11,801 bases of DNA from an uncultured Solimonas sp. (GCA_946478985.1 CAMLDZ010000099.1:1-11801), one strand, 5' to 3'; numbered from the stretch's first letter, positions 1-7,812 are shown. Made by a program: numbers and translations. The notes: generated from the sequence alone by a model not told the origin.

Positions 1-701
1 AGCTGGCGGACTGCGTGTCGACCGATCTGTCGCAGACCGAGCTGTTCCTGGTCGAGGGCGATTCGGCCGGCGGCAGCGCCAAGCAGGCGCGCGACCGCGA
101 ATACCAGGCGATCATGCCGCTGCGCGGCAAGATCCTGAACACCTGGGAAGTCGATTCCAACGAAGCGCTGGGTTCGCAGGAAATTCACGACATCTCGGTC
201 GCCATCGGCGTCGACCCGGGCAGCAGCGAAATCGCCGGCCTGCGCTACGGCAAGGTCTGCGTGCTGGCCGACGCCGACTCCGACGGCCTGCACATCGCCA
301 CGCTGCTGTGCGCGCTGTTCCTCAAGCACTATCGTCCGCTGGTGGCGGCCGGCCATATCTATATCGCGATGCCGCCGCTGTTCCGCATCGACGCCGGCAA
401 GCAGGTGTTCTACGCGCTTGACGAGGCCGAGAAGAACGGCGTGCTCGACCGCCTGGCTGCCGAAGGCAACCGTGCCAAGCCGCAGGTCACGCGCTTCAAG
501 GGCCTGGGCGAGATGAATCCGCTGCAGCTGCGCGAGACGACGATGTCGCGCGATACGCGCCGGCTGGTGCAGCTGAGCCTCGACGAAGGCGAGGAGGCCG
601 CCGGCCTCACCGAGCGTCTGATGGACATGCTACTGGCGAAGAAGCGCGCCGCCGATCGCAAGGAATGGCTGGAACGCGAGGGCAATCGCGCCGAGGTCTA
701 A
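1..701 (+). CDS. parE: DNA topoisomerase IV subunit B, C-terminal part (5' end outside window)
   Basis: ParE is the ATPase subunit of topoisomerase IV, which decatenates daughter chromosomes with ParC. The window opens inside the gene; the codon frame begins at base 3 and runs to TAA at 699-701, giving the last ~232 residues. The TOPRIM domain is present: the catalytic-glutamate motif EGDSAGGSAKQARDR comes early, followed by the metal-binding DADSDG. The segment QRFKGLGEMNP-like (here TRFKGLGEMNPLQLRETT) and the ending MLLAKKR..R..WL are typical of the ParE/GyrB tail. The short tail and direct resemblance to E. coli ParE (LRYGKVCVLADADSDGLH, HDISVAIG) favour ParE over GyrB. A GTG at base 15 is internal and is not the real start. 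parC lies 3.7 kb downstream on the same strand, which supports the call. No terminator is evident after the stop, so transcription may continue into the antiporter gene. Confidence 0.95.
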   Translation, partial: LADCVSTDLSQTELFLVEGDSAGGSAKQARDREYQAIMPLRGKILNTWEVDSNEALGSQEIHDISVAIGVDPGSSEIAGLRYGKVCVLADADSDGLHIATLLCALFLKHYRPLVAAGHIYIAMPPLFRIDAGKQVFYALDEAEKNGVLDRLAAEGNRAKPQVTRFKGLGEMNPLQLRETTMSRDTRRLVQLSLDEGEEAAGLTERLMDMLLAKKRAADRKEWLEREGNRAEV

Positions 702-729
702 AGCAGGTGTGCGGGTGACAGCTTGGCGA

Positions 730-759
730 CAGACAGCCTCGTCGCGGTTTGCGTATCCT
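730..759 (+). promoter_or_regulatory. weak candidate sigma-70 promoter for the antiporter-recQ pair
   Basis: In the 95-base gap after parE, CAGACA (730-735, 4/6 matches to TTGACA) is followed after 18 bases by TATCCT (754-759, 4/6 matches to TATAAT). A transcript would start near 766, about 30 bases before the antiporter ATG. Both hexamers are imperfect, so this may be chance; readthrough from parE is an equally good explanation for expression. Confidence 0.25.
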
Positions 760-796
760 GAAAGACCCCTAGCCCACATCCGGAGCACTGCGCCGC

Positions 797-2458
797 ATGC
801 CGCATTCGACGCCTCTGATCGCCACTGTCGTCGGCGGCATCGTGCTGGCATTCATCTTCGGTGCGATCGCGCAGCGTCTGCGCATGCCGCCGCTGGTCGG
901 CTATTTGCTGGCCGGCGTGGCGATGGGCCCCCACACGCCCGGATTCGTCGCTGACCAGAGTCTGGCCAGCGAGCTGGCGGAGATCGGCGTGATTCTGCTG
1001 ATGTTCGGCGTCGGCCTGCATTTCTCGCTGAAGGATCTGCTGTCGGTGCGCAAGATCGCGGTGCCGGGTGCGCTCGGCCAGATCGCGGTCGCCACCGCCA
1101 TGGGTGCGGGTCTGGCCTGGATGCTCGGCTGGCCGCTCGGCGGCGGTGTGGTGTTCGGCCTGGCGCTGTCGGTCGCCAGCACGGTCGTGCTGCTGCGTGC
1201 CCTGCAGGATCGCCGCCTGCTCGAAACCGACCGCGGCCGCATCGCCGTCGGCTGGCTGGTCGTCGAGGATCTGGCGATGGTGCTGGCGCTGGTCCTGCTG
1301 CCGGCACTGGCCGAGGCCCTGAAGAGCGACGGCGGCGAGGCGGTGAGCGCCGCGCAGATTGCCGAAACGCTGGCGCTGACGATCGGCAAGGTCGTGGCCT
1401 TCGTCGCGGTGATGCTGATCATCGGTCGCCGCTTGATCCCGCGCATGCTCGACTGGGTGGCGAGCACCGGCTCGCGCGAACTGTTTTCGCTGTCGGTGCT
1501 GGCAGTGGCGCTGGGCGTCGCGCTGGGCGCGGCCTTCCTGTTCGACGTCTCGTTCGCGCTCGGCGCCTTCTTCGCCGGCATGATCCTCGCCGAATCGCCC
1601 TTGTCGCATCGCGCCGCCGAGGAATCGCTGCCGCTGCGCGATGCCTTCGCGGTGCTGTTCTTCGTCTCGGTCGGGATGCTGGCTGATCCCAGCATCATCC
1701 TGCGTGCGCCACTGGAACTGCTCGGTACCGTGGCGATCATCATGGTCGGCAAATCGATCGCCGCGTTTGCCATCGTCCGCGCCTTCGGCCACAGCACCGG
1801 CACCGCCCTGACCATCGCCGCCAGCCTGGCGCAGATCGGCGAGTTCTCGTTCATCCTCGCCGGGCTGGGACTCAGTCTGGGTCTGCTGCCCGAGCAGGGC
1901 CAGGACCTGATCCTGTCCGGCGCCATCCTGTCGATCTTCCTCAACCCCTTCGCCTTCGCGCTCGCCGAGCGCCGGCCCAGGGCCAAGGCCCAGGAAGCCG
2001 AGGCGGGGCTGCGCAGCACGGCGCTGAAAGGGCATTCGATCATCATCGGCTATGGCCGCGTCGGCAGCCTGGTCGCAGCCGGTCTCAAGCGCGCCGGCGA
2101 GCCCTATCTGGTGATCGAGGACCGCGAGCAGCCGGCCGAGCTGGCCCGTGCCGACGGTGCCGAACTGCTGGCCGGCAACGGCGCCGAGCCGCGGGTGCTC
2201 AAGGCCGCCAATCTGGCGGGCGCGCGACAGCTGTTCGTGGCGATCCCGCAGGCCTTCGAGGCGGCTCAGGTGATCAAGCAGGCGCGCAAGGCCAATCCGC
2301 ATCTGCTGATCATCGCCCGCGCGCATTCCGATGCGGAGTTGACGCACCTGCAGCAGTGCGGCGCCAGTCTGACGCTGCTGGGGTCGCGCGAAATCGCCAT
2401 CGGCATGCTCGATCTGGCGGCCGCGCAGAGCGTCAAGCCCGCGGACCTGAGCGCCTGA
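797..2458 (+). CDS. ybaL: Kef-type CPA2 monovalent cation/proton antiporter, YbaL/RosB-like
   Basis: This is a predicted inner-membrane potassium (or sodium)/proton antiporter of the CPA2 family. The 553 residues compare with about 558 for E. coli YbaL. The start is chosen because MPHSTPLIATVVGG aligns with the start of E. coli YbaL; a weak CGGAG (781-785) lies upstream. The first ~390 residues are a hydrophobic Na+/H+ exchanger domain with about a dozen membrane segments and the family stretches LLMFGVGLHFSLKDL and LGAFFAGMILAESPLSHRA. After a short charged linker, a cytosolic TrkA-N/RCK domain follows, with the nucleotide-binding motif GYGRVG at residues 418-423 and an acidic residue after strand 2 (YLVIED), as in NAD(H)-binding domains. 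The Yersinia homologue RosB has been linked to antimicrobial peptide resistance; whether this protein is glutathione-gated like KefB/KefC cannot be seen. The stop codon overlaps the recQ ribosome binding site, so the two genes are probably cotranscribed. Confidence 0.92.
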   Translation: MPHSTPLIATVVGGIVLAFIFGAIAQRLRMPPLVGYLLAGVAMGPHTPGFVADQSLASELAEIGVILLMFGVGLHFSLKDLLSVRKIAVPGALGQIAVATAMGAGLAWMLGWPLGGGVVFGLALSVASTVVLLRALQDRRLLETDRGRIAVGWLVVEDLAMVLALVLLPALAEALKSDGGEAVSAAQIAETLALTIGKVVAFVAVMLIIGRRLIPRMLDWVASTGSRELFSLSVLAVALGVALGAAFLFDVSFALGAFFAGMILAESPLSHRAAEESLPLRDAFAVLFFVSVGMLADPSIILRAPLELLGTVAIIMVGKSIAAFAIVRAFGHSTGTALTIAASLAQIGEFSFILAGLGLSLGLLPEQGQDLILSGAILSIFLNPFAFALAERRPRAKAQEAEAGLRSTALKGHSIIIGYGRVGSLVAAGLKRAGEPYLVIEDREQPAELARADGAELLAGNGAEPRVLKAANLAGARQLFVAIPQAFEAAQVIKQARKANPHLLIIARAHSDAELTHLQQCGASLTLLGSREIAIGMLDLAAAQSVKPADLSA

Positions 2459-2460
2459 GG
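2457..2460 (+). promoter_or_regulatory. recQ ribosome binding site overlapping the ybaL stop codon
   Basis: GAGG begins inside the ybaL TGA stop (2456-2458) and sits 8 bases before the recQ ATG at 2469. This is ideal spacing and the clearest Shine-Dalgarno match on the plus strand of the window. The overlap implies that ribosomes terminating on ybaL help initiate recQ. Confidence 0.7.
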
Positions 2461-2468
2461 CGACGCTG

Positions 2469-4352
2469 ATGGCCGACCCCCTCGCCGACGCGCTGAAGCG
2501 CTGGTTCGGCTTCGATCATTTCCGCCCCGGACAGGAAGCGGTGGTCCGCGACGCGCTGGCCGGCCGCGACCTGCTCGCGGTGATGCCCACCGGCGGCGGC
2601 AAATCGCTGTGCTTCCAGTTGCCGGCGCTGCTGCGGCCGGGCGTGATGCTGGTGGTGTCGCCGCTGATCGCCCTGATGCAGGATCAGGTGCGGCTGCTCG
2701 GCGAAATGGGCATCGCCGCCACTTTCCTCAATTCCAGCCTCGCCGGCGCTGAGGCTGCGGCGCGGATGTCGGGCCTGCTGCGCGGCGACTACAAGCTGCT
2801 GTATCTGGCGCCGGAGCGCCTGATGACGCCGGACTTCCGCGACGGCTTCCTGCCCCGCCTGGCCGATGCGCAGGGCATTTCGGCGATCACCATCGACGAG
2901 GCGCATTGCGTTTCGGAGTGGGGCCATGATTTTCGCCCGGAGTACCGTCAGCTCGGCGTGTTCCGCGAGACGCTGGCCGCCGTGCCGGTGTTCGCATTCA
3001 CCGCCACCGCCACGGCGCGTGTGCGCGCCGATATCGCGGCGCAGCTCAGGCTGCAGCAGCCGGCGATCCACGTCGCCAGCTTCAACCGGCCGAACCTGTT
3101 CTATGCCGTGCGGCCCAAGGACACGCAGACGTACGTGCAGTTGCTCAAGCAGGCGCGCGAGGGCGGGGCGGGCATCGTCTATTGCCTGTCGCGCCGGCGC
3201 GTCGACGAACTGGCCGACAAGCTGCGCGCCGACGGTCTGCGCGCGCTGCCGTATCACGCGGGCCTGGATGCCGAGACGCGACGCGACAACCAGGAACGCT
3301 TCATCCGCGACGACGCGCAGGTGATGGTCGCCACGGTCGCGTTCGGCATGGGCATCAACAAGCCGGATGTGCGCTGGGTGATCCACTACGATCTGCCGCG
3401 CACCATCGAGGGCTACTACCAGGAAGCCGGCCGCGCCGGCCGCGACGGCGAGCCTTCGCGCTGCACGCTGTATTTCGGCGTCGGCGACATCCGCACCGCC
3501 GAGTTCCTGATCGCGCAGAAAGTCGACGGCGAATCCGGCGAGGCGCTCGAAGCCGAGCAGCGCATCGCCCGCCAGCAGCTGCGCCAGGTGCTCGACTACG
3601 CCGAGTCCGGCGAATGCCGCCGCGCCGTGCAACTGCGCTACTTCGGCGAGGATTTCCACGGTCCCTGCGGCGCCTGCGACAACTGCACCGAAACCCGCGT
3701 CACCGAGGACTGGACGCTGGAGGCTCAGCAGCTGCTGTCCTGCGTGGCGCGGCTGGCGCAGCGCAACGAGCGTTTCGGCGCCGCGCACGTGATCGACATC
3801 CTGCGCGGCTCGGAGAGCCAGAAGCTGATCGATCGCGGTCATCAGCAGCTGTCGACCTGGGGCATCGGCAAGACACGCAGCGTCGACGAGTGGCGGGTCC
3901 TGGTGCGCACGCTGCTGCATCAGAATCTGCTGGGTGAAACCCAGGACGGTTATCCGGTGCTGCGCCTGCTGCCCGCCAGCCGCGACGTGCTCACGGGGGG
4001 GCGCCGCGTGCAGGTGGTGCCGCCGCCCAGGCGCGAGCGCGCGGCCAGGAAGCCGCGCGGTGCCGCCGCCGCGCAGCTGGCTTCCGAACATGCCTCGCTG
4101 TTCGACCGTCTGCGTGCGCTGCGCAAGCGTCTGGCCGACGCGCAGGGCGTACCGCCATACGTGGTCTTCAACGACGCCTCGCTGCGCGAGATGGCCGAGC
4201 GGCGTCCCGGCGATCTCGACGCCTTCGCCCAGATCAACGGTGTCGGCGCGCGCAAGCTGGAGCAGTACGGCGCCGAGTTCATCGCACTGATCCGCCAGGC
4301 CGACGCCGATCCGGACGCCGCGGCTCCGGCGTCCGCCGGTTCCGACCGGTAG
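2469..4352 (+). CDS. recQ: ATP-dependent DNA helicase RecQ
   Basis: RecQ is a 3'-5' superfamily 2 helicase acting in RecF-pathway recombination and fork repair. The 627 residues compare with 609 in E. coli. Seen in order: Walker A PTGGGKS (residues 40-46), Walker B DEAH (143-146), motif III FTATATA (~177-183), motif V VATVAFGMGINKPDVRW, and motif VI QEAGRAGRDG (318-327, arginine finger region). The four zinc-binding cysteines are at 383, 400, 403 and 406 (CGACDNC pattern), then a winged-helix RQC region with SQKLIDRGHQQLSTWG. An Arg/Ala/Pro-rich linker (~505-538) precedes a C-terminal HRDC domain (~540-612). The ATG is fixed by a GAGG 8 bases upstream and by the usual N-terminus (LKRWFGFDHFRPGQ). 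The linker holds a run of seven Gs (3995-4001) and a Pro-Pro-Pro (residues 518-520). All catalytic motifs are intact. Confidence 0.97.
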   Translation: MADPLADALKRWFGFDHFRPGQEAVVRDALAGRDLLAVMPTGGGKSLCFQLPALLRPGVMLVVSPLIALMQDQVRLLGEMGIAATFLNSSLAGAEAAARMSGLLRGDYKLLYLAPERLMTPDFRDGFLPRLADAQGISAITIDEAHCVSEWGHDFRPEYRQLGVFRETLAAVPVFAFTATATARVRADIAAQLRLQQPAIHVASFNRPNLFYAVRPKDTQTYVQLLKQAREGGAGIVYCLSRRRVDELADKLRADGLRALPYHAGLDAETRRDNQERFIRDDAQVMVATVAFGMGINKPDVRWVIHYDLPRTIEGYYQEAGRAGRDGEPSRCTLYFGVGDIRTAEFLIAQKVDGESGEALEAEQRIARQQLRQVLDYAESGECRRAVQLRYFGEDFHGPCGACDNCTETRVTEDWTLEAQQLLSCVARLAQRNERFGAAHVIDILRGSESQKLIDRGHQQLSTWGIGKTRSVDEWRVLVRTLLHQNLLGETQDGYPVLRLLPASRDVLTGGRRVQVVPPPRRERAARKPRGAAAAQLASEHASLFDRLRALRKRLADAQGVPPYVVFNDASLREMAERRPGDLDAFAQINGVGARKLEQYGAEFIALIRQADADPDAAAPASAGSDR

Positions 4353-4355
4353 AAT
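4326..4355 (+). promoter_or_regulatory. candidate parC promoter with adjacent palindrome at the recQ 3' end
   Basis: TAGAAT at 4350-4355 matches TATAAT at 5/6 positions and overlaps the recQ TAG stop. It is 45 bases before the parC ATG. The expected -35 region (about 4327-4332) has no TTGACA match and instead lies in a perfect 6-2-6 inverted repeat, CCGGCG-TC-CGCCGG (4326-4339). A promoter with a poor -35 often needs an activator, so the palindrome could be an operator. It also lies in recQ codons of very GC-rich composition, so chance is possible. Confidence 0.4.
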
Positions 4356-4400
4356 CCCGCCGTTCCGCCTTCCGCTGTTTTCCGACTTCACTGATCCCGC

Positions 4401-6641
4401 ATGAGCGATTCCGTTACCGACACCGGCTTTGATACCGAGCGCATCCCGCTGCGAGTCTTCGCCGAGAAGGCTTACCTCGACTACTCGATGTACGTGGTGC
4501 TCGACCGCGCGCTGCCGAATATCGCCGACGGTCTGAAGCCGGTACAGCGCCGCATCGTCTACGCGATGTCGGAGCTGGGCCTGTCCGCGGCGTCCAAGCA
4601 CAAGAAATCGGCGCGCACCGTCGGCGACGTCATCGGCAAGTTCCATCCGCACGGCGACTCGGCCTGTTACGAGGCGATGGTGACGATGGCGCAGCCGTTC
4701 AACTACCGCTATCCGCTGATCGACGGCCAGGGCAACTGGGGTTCGCCGGACGATCCCAAATCGTTCGCGGCGATGCGTTACACCGAGTCGCGGCTGACAC
4801 CGTACGCGGCGACGCTGCTCAACGAGCTGGAGCAGGGCACCACCGACTGGCTGCCCAACTTCGATGGCACGCTCAGCGAGCCGCGCCTGCTGCCGGCGCG
4901 CCTGCCGAACATCCTCGTCAACGGCACCACCGGCATCGCCGTGGGCATGGCCACGGACATTCCGCCGCACAACCTGCGCGAGCTGGTCAATGCCTGCCTG
5001 CACCTGCTCAAGCACCCGAACGCGCACGTCGAGACCTTGTGCGAGTTCGTGCCGGGCCCGGATTTCCCGACCTCCTGCGAGATCGTTTCCGAGCCGCACG
5101 ACCTGCTCAAGCTGTATCAGACCGGCAATGGCCAGATCCGCGCCCGCGCGCGCTGGGAGCGCGACGAAGACGGCAACCTGATCGTCACGCACCTGCCGTT
5201 CCAGGTCTCGCCGGCCAAGGTGCTGGAGCAGATCGCCGAGCAGATGCGCGCCAAGAAGCTGCCGCTGGTCGAGGATCTGCGCGACGAGTCGGACCACGAG
5301 AATCCGACGCGTCTGGTGATCGTGCCGCGCAGCAATCGCGTCGACGCCGAACAGCTGATGACGCACCTGTTCGCGACCACCGACCTGGAACGCAGCTACC
5401 GCGCCAACCTCAACATGATCGGCCTCGACGGCCGGCCCAAGGTCAAGAACCTCAAGGAGATCCTGACGGAGTGGCTGGACTACCGCTTCGCCACGGTGAC
5501 GCGGCGCCTCAATCATCGCCTGGCCAAGGTCAACGAGCGCCTGCACATCCTCGAAGGCTTGCTGATCGCCTACCTCAACATTGACGAGGTGATCCGCATC
5601 ATCCGCTTCGAGGACGATCCGAAGGCCAAGCTGATGTCGACCTTCGCGCTGTCCGATGCGCAGGCCGAATGGATTCTCGACCTCAAGCTGCGCCACCTGC
5701 AGAAGCTGGAGGAAATCAAGATTCGCGGCGAACAGGAAGAGCTCGCCGCCGAACGCGCGCGGCTCGAAGAACTGCTCGGCGACGACGACAAGCTCAAGAA
5801 GCTGATCGGCGATGAACTCAAGGAAGACGCCAAGAAGTACGGCGACGAGCGCCGCTGCCCGATCAACGCGCGGCCGCCGGCCTCGGCGCTGGAAGCCACC
5901 GAGATCATTCCGGCCGAGCCGGTCACCGTGGTGCTGTCCAAAGGCGGCTGGATCCGCGCCGGCAAGGGCCATGAGCTGGACCCGACCGCGCTCAGCTACA
6001 AGTCCGGCGACGAGTTCGGCTTCGCCGCGCAGGGCAAGACCAACCAGCTTTTGGTGCTGCTCGATCACAAGGGCCGCAGCTACAGCCTGAGCGCGCGCGA
6101 GCTGCCGTCGGCGCGCTCGCAGGGCGAGCCGGTGACCACGCGCATCGACATCCAGTCGGGCGGCAAGATCATCGCCATGCTGCTCGGCGACGCCGAGCAC
6201 AAGCTGGTGCTCGCCAGCGATGAGGGCTACGGCTTCATCGCCAAGCTCGGCGATCTGGAAGCGCGGCCCAAGGCCGGCAAGGCGGTGGTCAATGTCGGTG
6301 ACGGCGCTACCGTGATGCCGCCCGTGCGCGTTGCCGACGTGGCTGCCGATCGGTACGCCCTGGCCACTGCGGAAGGCCGCCTGCTGGTGTTCCCGCTGTC
6401 GGAGCTGCCGGAGCTGGCCAAGGGCAAGGGCAACAAGCTGGTGTCGTTGAAGGGCGAGGACCGCATCCTGGCGGCCTGCGTGGTGCCGGCGGCGGCCAGC
6501 CTGACGCTGGTCTGCGGCAAGCGCACGCTGACGCTGAAGCCGGCCGATCTGGCGCACTACCTCGGCGCCCGCGCCGGCCGCGGCGGTCATCTGCCGCGCG
6601 GCTTCCAGCGCGTCGACAGCATGCACGCGGACGGCGCCTGA
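4401..6641 (+). CDS. parC: DNA topoisomerase IV subunit A
   Basis: ParC is the DNA-cleaving subunit of topoisomerase IV. The 746 residues compare with 752 in E. coli, and similarity is clear from end to end. The winged-helix/tower region carries the active-site tyrosine in MRYTES (Tyr127, matching E. coli Tyr120). The quinolone-determining stretch [10 protein letters not shown] has Ser87 and Glu91, equivalent to E. coli Ser80 and Glu84 in their wild-type form. A long helical coiled-coil arm (~350-490), rich in Lys/Glu/Leu, is followed by a beta-pinwheel C-terminal domain (~505-740). No GyrA-box (QRRGGKG) is seen, and [19 protein letters not shown] reads as ParC rather than GyrA. No Shine-Dalgarno is visible before the ATG (the leader is pyrimidine-rich, 4361-4400), but MSDS...[18 protein letters not shown] fixes the start well. 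No clear terminator follows the TGA. Confidence 0.97.
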   Translation: MSDSVTDTGFDTERIPLRVFAEKAYLDYSMYVVLDRALPNIADGLKPVQRRIVYAMSELGLSAASKHKKSARTVGDVIGKFHPHGDSACYEAMVTMAQPFNYRYPLIDGQGNWGSPDDPKSFAAMRYTESRLTPYAATLLNELEQGTTDWLPNFDGTLSEPRLLPARLPNILVNGTTGIAVGMATDIPPHNLRELVNACLHLLKHPNAHVETLCEFVPGPDFPTSCEIVSEPHDLLKLYQTGNGQIRARARWERDEDGNLIVTHLPFQVSPAKVLEQIAEQMRAKKLPLVEDLRDESDHENPTRLVIVPRSNRVDAEQLMTHLFATTDLERSYRANLNMIGLDGRPKVKNLKEILTEWLDYRFATVTRRLNHRLAKVNERLHILEGLLIAYLNIDEVIRIIRFEDDPKAKLMSTFALSDAQAEWILDLKLRHLQKLEEIKIRGEQEELAAERARLEELLGDDDKLKKLIGDELKEDAKKYGDERRCPINARPPASALEATEIIPAEPVTVVLSKGGWIRAGKGHELDPTALSYKSGDEFGFAAQGKTNQLLVLLDHKGRSYSLSARELPSARSQGEPVTTRIDIQSGGKIIAMLLGDAEHKLVLASDEGYGFIAKLGDLEARPKAGKAVVNVGDGATVMPPVRVADVAADRYALATAEGRLLVFPLSELPELAKGKGNKLVSLKGEDRILAACVVPAAASLTLVCGKRTLTLKPADLAHYLGARAGRGGHLPRGFQRVDSMHADGA

Positions 6642-6695
6642 TCACCGGCCGTTCAAATTCATCGACAACAATGGCGGGCGGCCGGCGGGGCAGCC

Positions 6696-6722
6696 CTTGA
6701 AAAGGCGGCCTATCGACCCGAT
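6696..6722 (+). promoter_or_regulatory. sigma-32 (RpoH) heat-shock promoter of htpX
   Basis: CTTGAAA (6696-6702) is a perfect match to the sigma-32 -35 element. After a 14-base spacer comes CCCGAT (6717-6722), one mismatch from the CCCCAT -10 core. Element spacing is within the 13-15 base range known for RpoH promoters. The start point would be near 6729-6731, giving an htpX leader of about 110 nt. E. coli htpX is an established heat-shock gene transcribed by sigma-32, so location and match support each other. Confidence 0.8.
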
Positions 6723-6730
6723 GAGGCTGA

Positions 6731-6746
6731 AGTCTGGAAGTCTGGA
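6731..6746 (+). repeat. tandem direct repeat of an 8-mer in the htpX leader
   Basis: AGTCTGGA occurs twice head to tail (6731-6738 and 6739-6746), followed by AG. It starts at about the predicted transcription start of the sigma-32 promoter. It could be a protein-binding site of two half-sites, an RNA element, or simple slippage; the sequence alone does not decide. Confidence 0.6.
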
Positions 6747-6769
6747 AGCGCTGCGGGGTCCGTTAACAT

Positions 6770-6794
6770 CTGCTTTCGCAAGGGGCGAAAGCAG
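6770..6794 (+). promoter_or_regulatory. perfect 10-bp hairpin in the htpX 5' leader
   Basis: CTGCTTTCGC (6770-6779) and GCGAAAGCAG (6785-6794) are exact reverse complements separated by the 5-base loop AAGGG. It lies between the predicted start site and the ribosome binding site, about 45 bases before the ATG. There is no following T-run, so it is not an intrinsic terminator. The right arm (GAAAGCAG) is nearly repeated at the ribosome binding site (GAAAGGCAG, 6822-6830), so the left arm could pair with either. Confidence 0.7.
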
Positions 6795-6822
6795 CTGACA
6801 ACCGATCCTGAGCATTCCGAAG

Positions 6823-6827
6823 AAAGG
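6823..6827 (+). promoter_or_regulatory. htpX ribosome binding site
   Basis: AAAGG lies 11 bases before the htpX ATG at 6839. Spacing is slightly long, but no better purine run is closer. It is embedded in GAAAGGCAG, which can pair with the hairpin left arm upstream with a single bulged G. Confidence 0.5.
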
Positions 6828-6838
6828 CAGTCATCAAC

Positions 6839-7723
6839 ATGAAACGTATTGCGTTGTTCCTGGTTACCAACCTCGCCGTGGTACTGGTGCTGAGCGTGGT
6901 GACGTCGCTGCTGGGCGTCAATCGCTGGCTGACCGCCAACGGCCTGAACTATCAGGCGCTGCTGGGCTTCTCGTTCGTGTTCGGCATGGGCGGCGCCTTC
7001 ATTTCGCTGGCAATGTCGAAGACCATCGCCAAGTGGAGCACCGGCGCCAAGATCCTGACCGAGCCGCGCAGCTCCTCGGAAATGTGGCTGCTGCAGACTG
7101 TCGAACGCCAGGCGCGCGCCGCCGGCATCGGCATGCCGGACGTGGCGGTCTACGAGGCGCCGGAGCCGAACGCCTTCGCCACCGGCATGAACAAGAACAA
7201 GGCTCTGGTCGCGGTGTCGACCGGCCTGTTGCGCTCGATGAGCCAGGAAGAGGTCGAGGCCGTGCTGGCGCATGAGGTCAGCCACGTCGCCAATGGCGAC
7301 ATGGTCACGCTGACGCTGATCCAGGGCGTGGTCAACACTTTCGTCATCTTCATGGCCCGCGTGGTGGGCTACGCGCTGGACCAGGCCCTGTTCCGCCGCG
7401 GCTCCGACGAGCAGAGCAACGGTCCGGGCATGGGCTACTTCATCACGGTGATGGTGCTGGAAGTGCTGTTCGGCATCCTCGCCAGCATGGTGGTCGCCTG
7501 GTTCTCGCGTCAGCGTGAATTCCGTGCCGACGCCGGCGGCGCGCACCTGGCGGGCAAGCGCAAGATGATCGCCGCGCTGCAGCGCCTGCAGGCCGCGCAT
7601 GGCCAGTCGACGCTGCCGCAGAACATGACCGCGATGGGTATCAGCGGTGGCCAGCTGGCCAAGCTGTTCGCTTCGCACCCGCCGCTGGAAGTGCGCATCG
7701 CGGCGCTGCAGAAGTCGGTGTGA
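6839..7723 (+). CDS. htpX: heat-shock zinc metalloprotease HtpX (M48B)
   Basis: HtpX is an inner-membrane zinc endopeptidase that degrades misfolded membrane proteins alongside FtsH. The 294 residues compare with 293 in E. coli. Two N-terminal membrane segments (~4-22 and ~41-60) anchor the protein. The cytosolic catalytic part has HEVSH (zinc ligands His145 and His149, catalytic Glu146) and the third zinc ligand Glu227 in the [10 protein letters not shown] motif. Two more hydrophobic segments (~155-178 and ~197-220) lie between these zinc motifs. The start [14 protein letters not shown] matches the family N-terminus exactly. It is a single-gene unit with a sigma-32-type promoter, a structured leader and a terminator directly after. 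All catalytic residues are intact. Confidence 0.97.
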   Translation: MKRIALFLVTNLAVVLVLSVVTSLLGVNRWLTANGLNYQALLGFSFVFGMGGAFISLAMSKTIAKWSTGAKILTEPRSSSEMWLLQTVERQARAAGIGMPDVAVYEAPEPNAFATGMNKNKALVAVSTGLLRSMSQEEVEAVLAHEVSHVANGDMVTLTLIQGVVNTFVIFMARVVGYALDQALFRRGSDEQSNGPGMGYFITVMVLEVLFGILASMVVAWFSRQREFRADAGGAHLAGKRKMIAALQRLQAAHGQSTLPQNMTAMGISGGQLAKLFASHPPLEVRIAALQKSV

Positions 7724-7747
7724 ATCAAGCGCCGAGCGGCTCGGCGT

Positions 7748-7777
7748 AAAAAAGGCGGCCTTCGGGCCGCCTTTTTT
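7748..7777 (+). terminator. bidirectional rho-independent terminator after htpX
   Basis: Six As, a perfect 7-bp GC stem (GGCGGCC with GGCCGCC) closed by a TTCG tetraloop (7761-7764), then six Ts. The A and T runs extend the stem to 13 bp and let it work on both strands. It serves htpX from the left and the convergent fimX-like gene (ending at 7813) from the right. UUCG closed by C-G is an unusually stable loop. Confidence 0.93.
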
Positions 7778-7812
7778 GTGTCCGCGCCGGCGGGCCGCCG
7801 GCCCTCGTCGGG

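Noticed and set aside
1..701. gyrB instead of parE
   Set aside because: Sequence details and tail length fit ParE, and parC rather than gyrA lies downstream on the same strand.
698..2347. Minus-strand open frame of about 549 codons antisense to the antiporter gene
   Set aside because: Same cause: low-complexity Gln/Arg/His/Asp-rich translation mirroring a high-GC gene, with no recognisable family.
2433..6626. Minus-strand open frame of about 1,397 codons antisense to recQ and parC
   Set aside because: Its translation is a Gln/His/Arg/Ala/Leu-rich string without a domain. It stays open because G/C third codon positions of the real genes remove stop codons from the opposite frame. recQ and parC are unmistakable on the other strand.
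6642..6695. Terminator for parC
   Set aside because: GC-rich short repeats are present but no stable stem with a following T run could be made; readthrough or a rho-dependent end is possible.
6770..6794. CIRCE element (HrcA operator) upstream of htpX
   Set aside because: The dyad does not match TTAGCACTC-N9-GAGTGCTAA in arms or spacing; a sigma-32 promoter explains the heat-shock setting better.
6770..6794. Intrinsic terminator or attenuator before htpX
   Set aside because: The hairpin is not followed by a T run.
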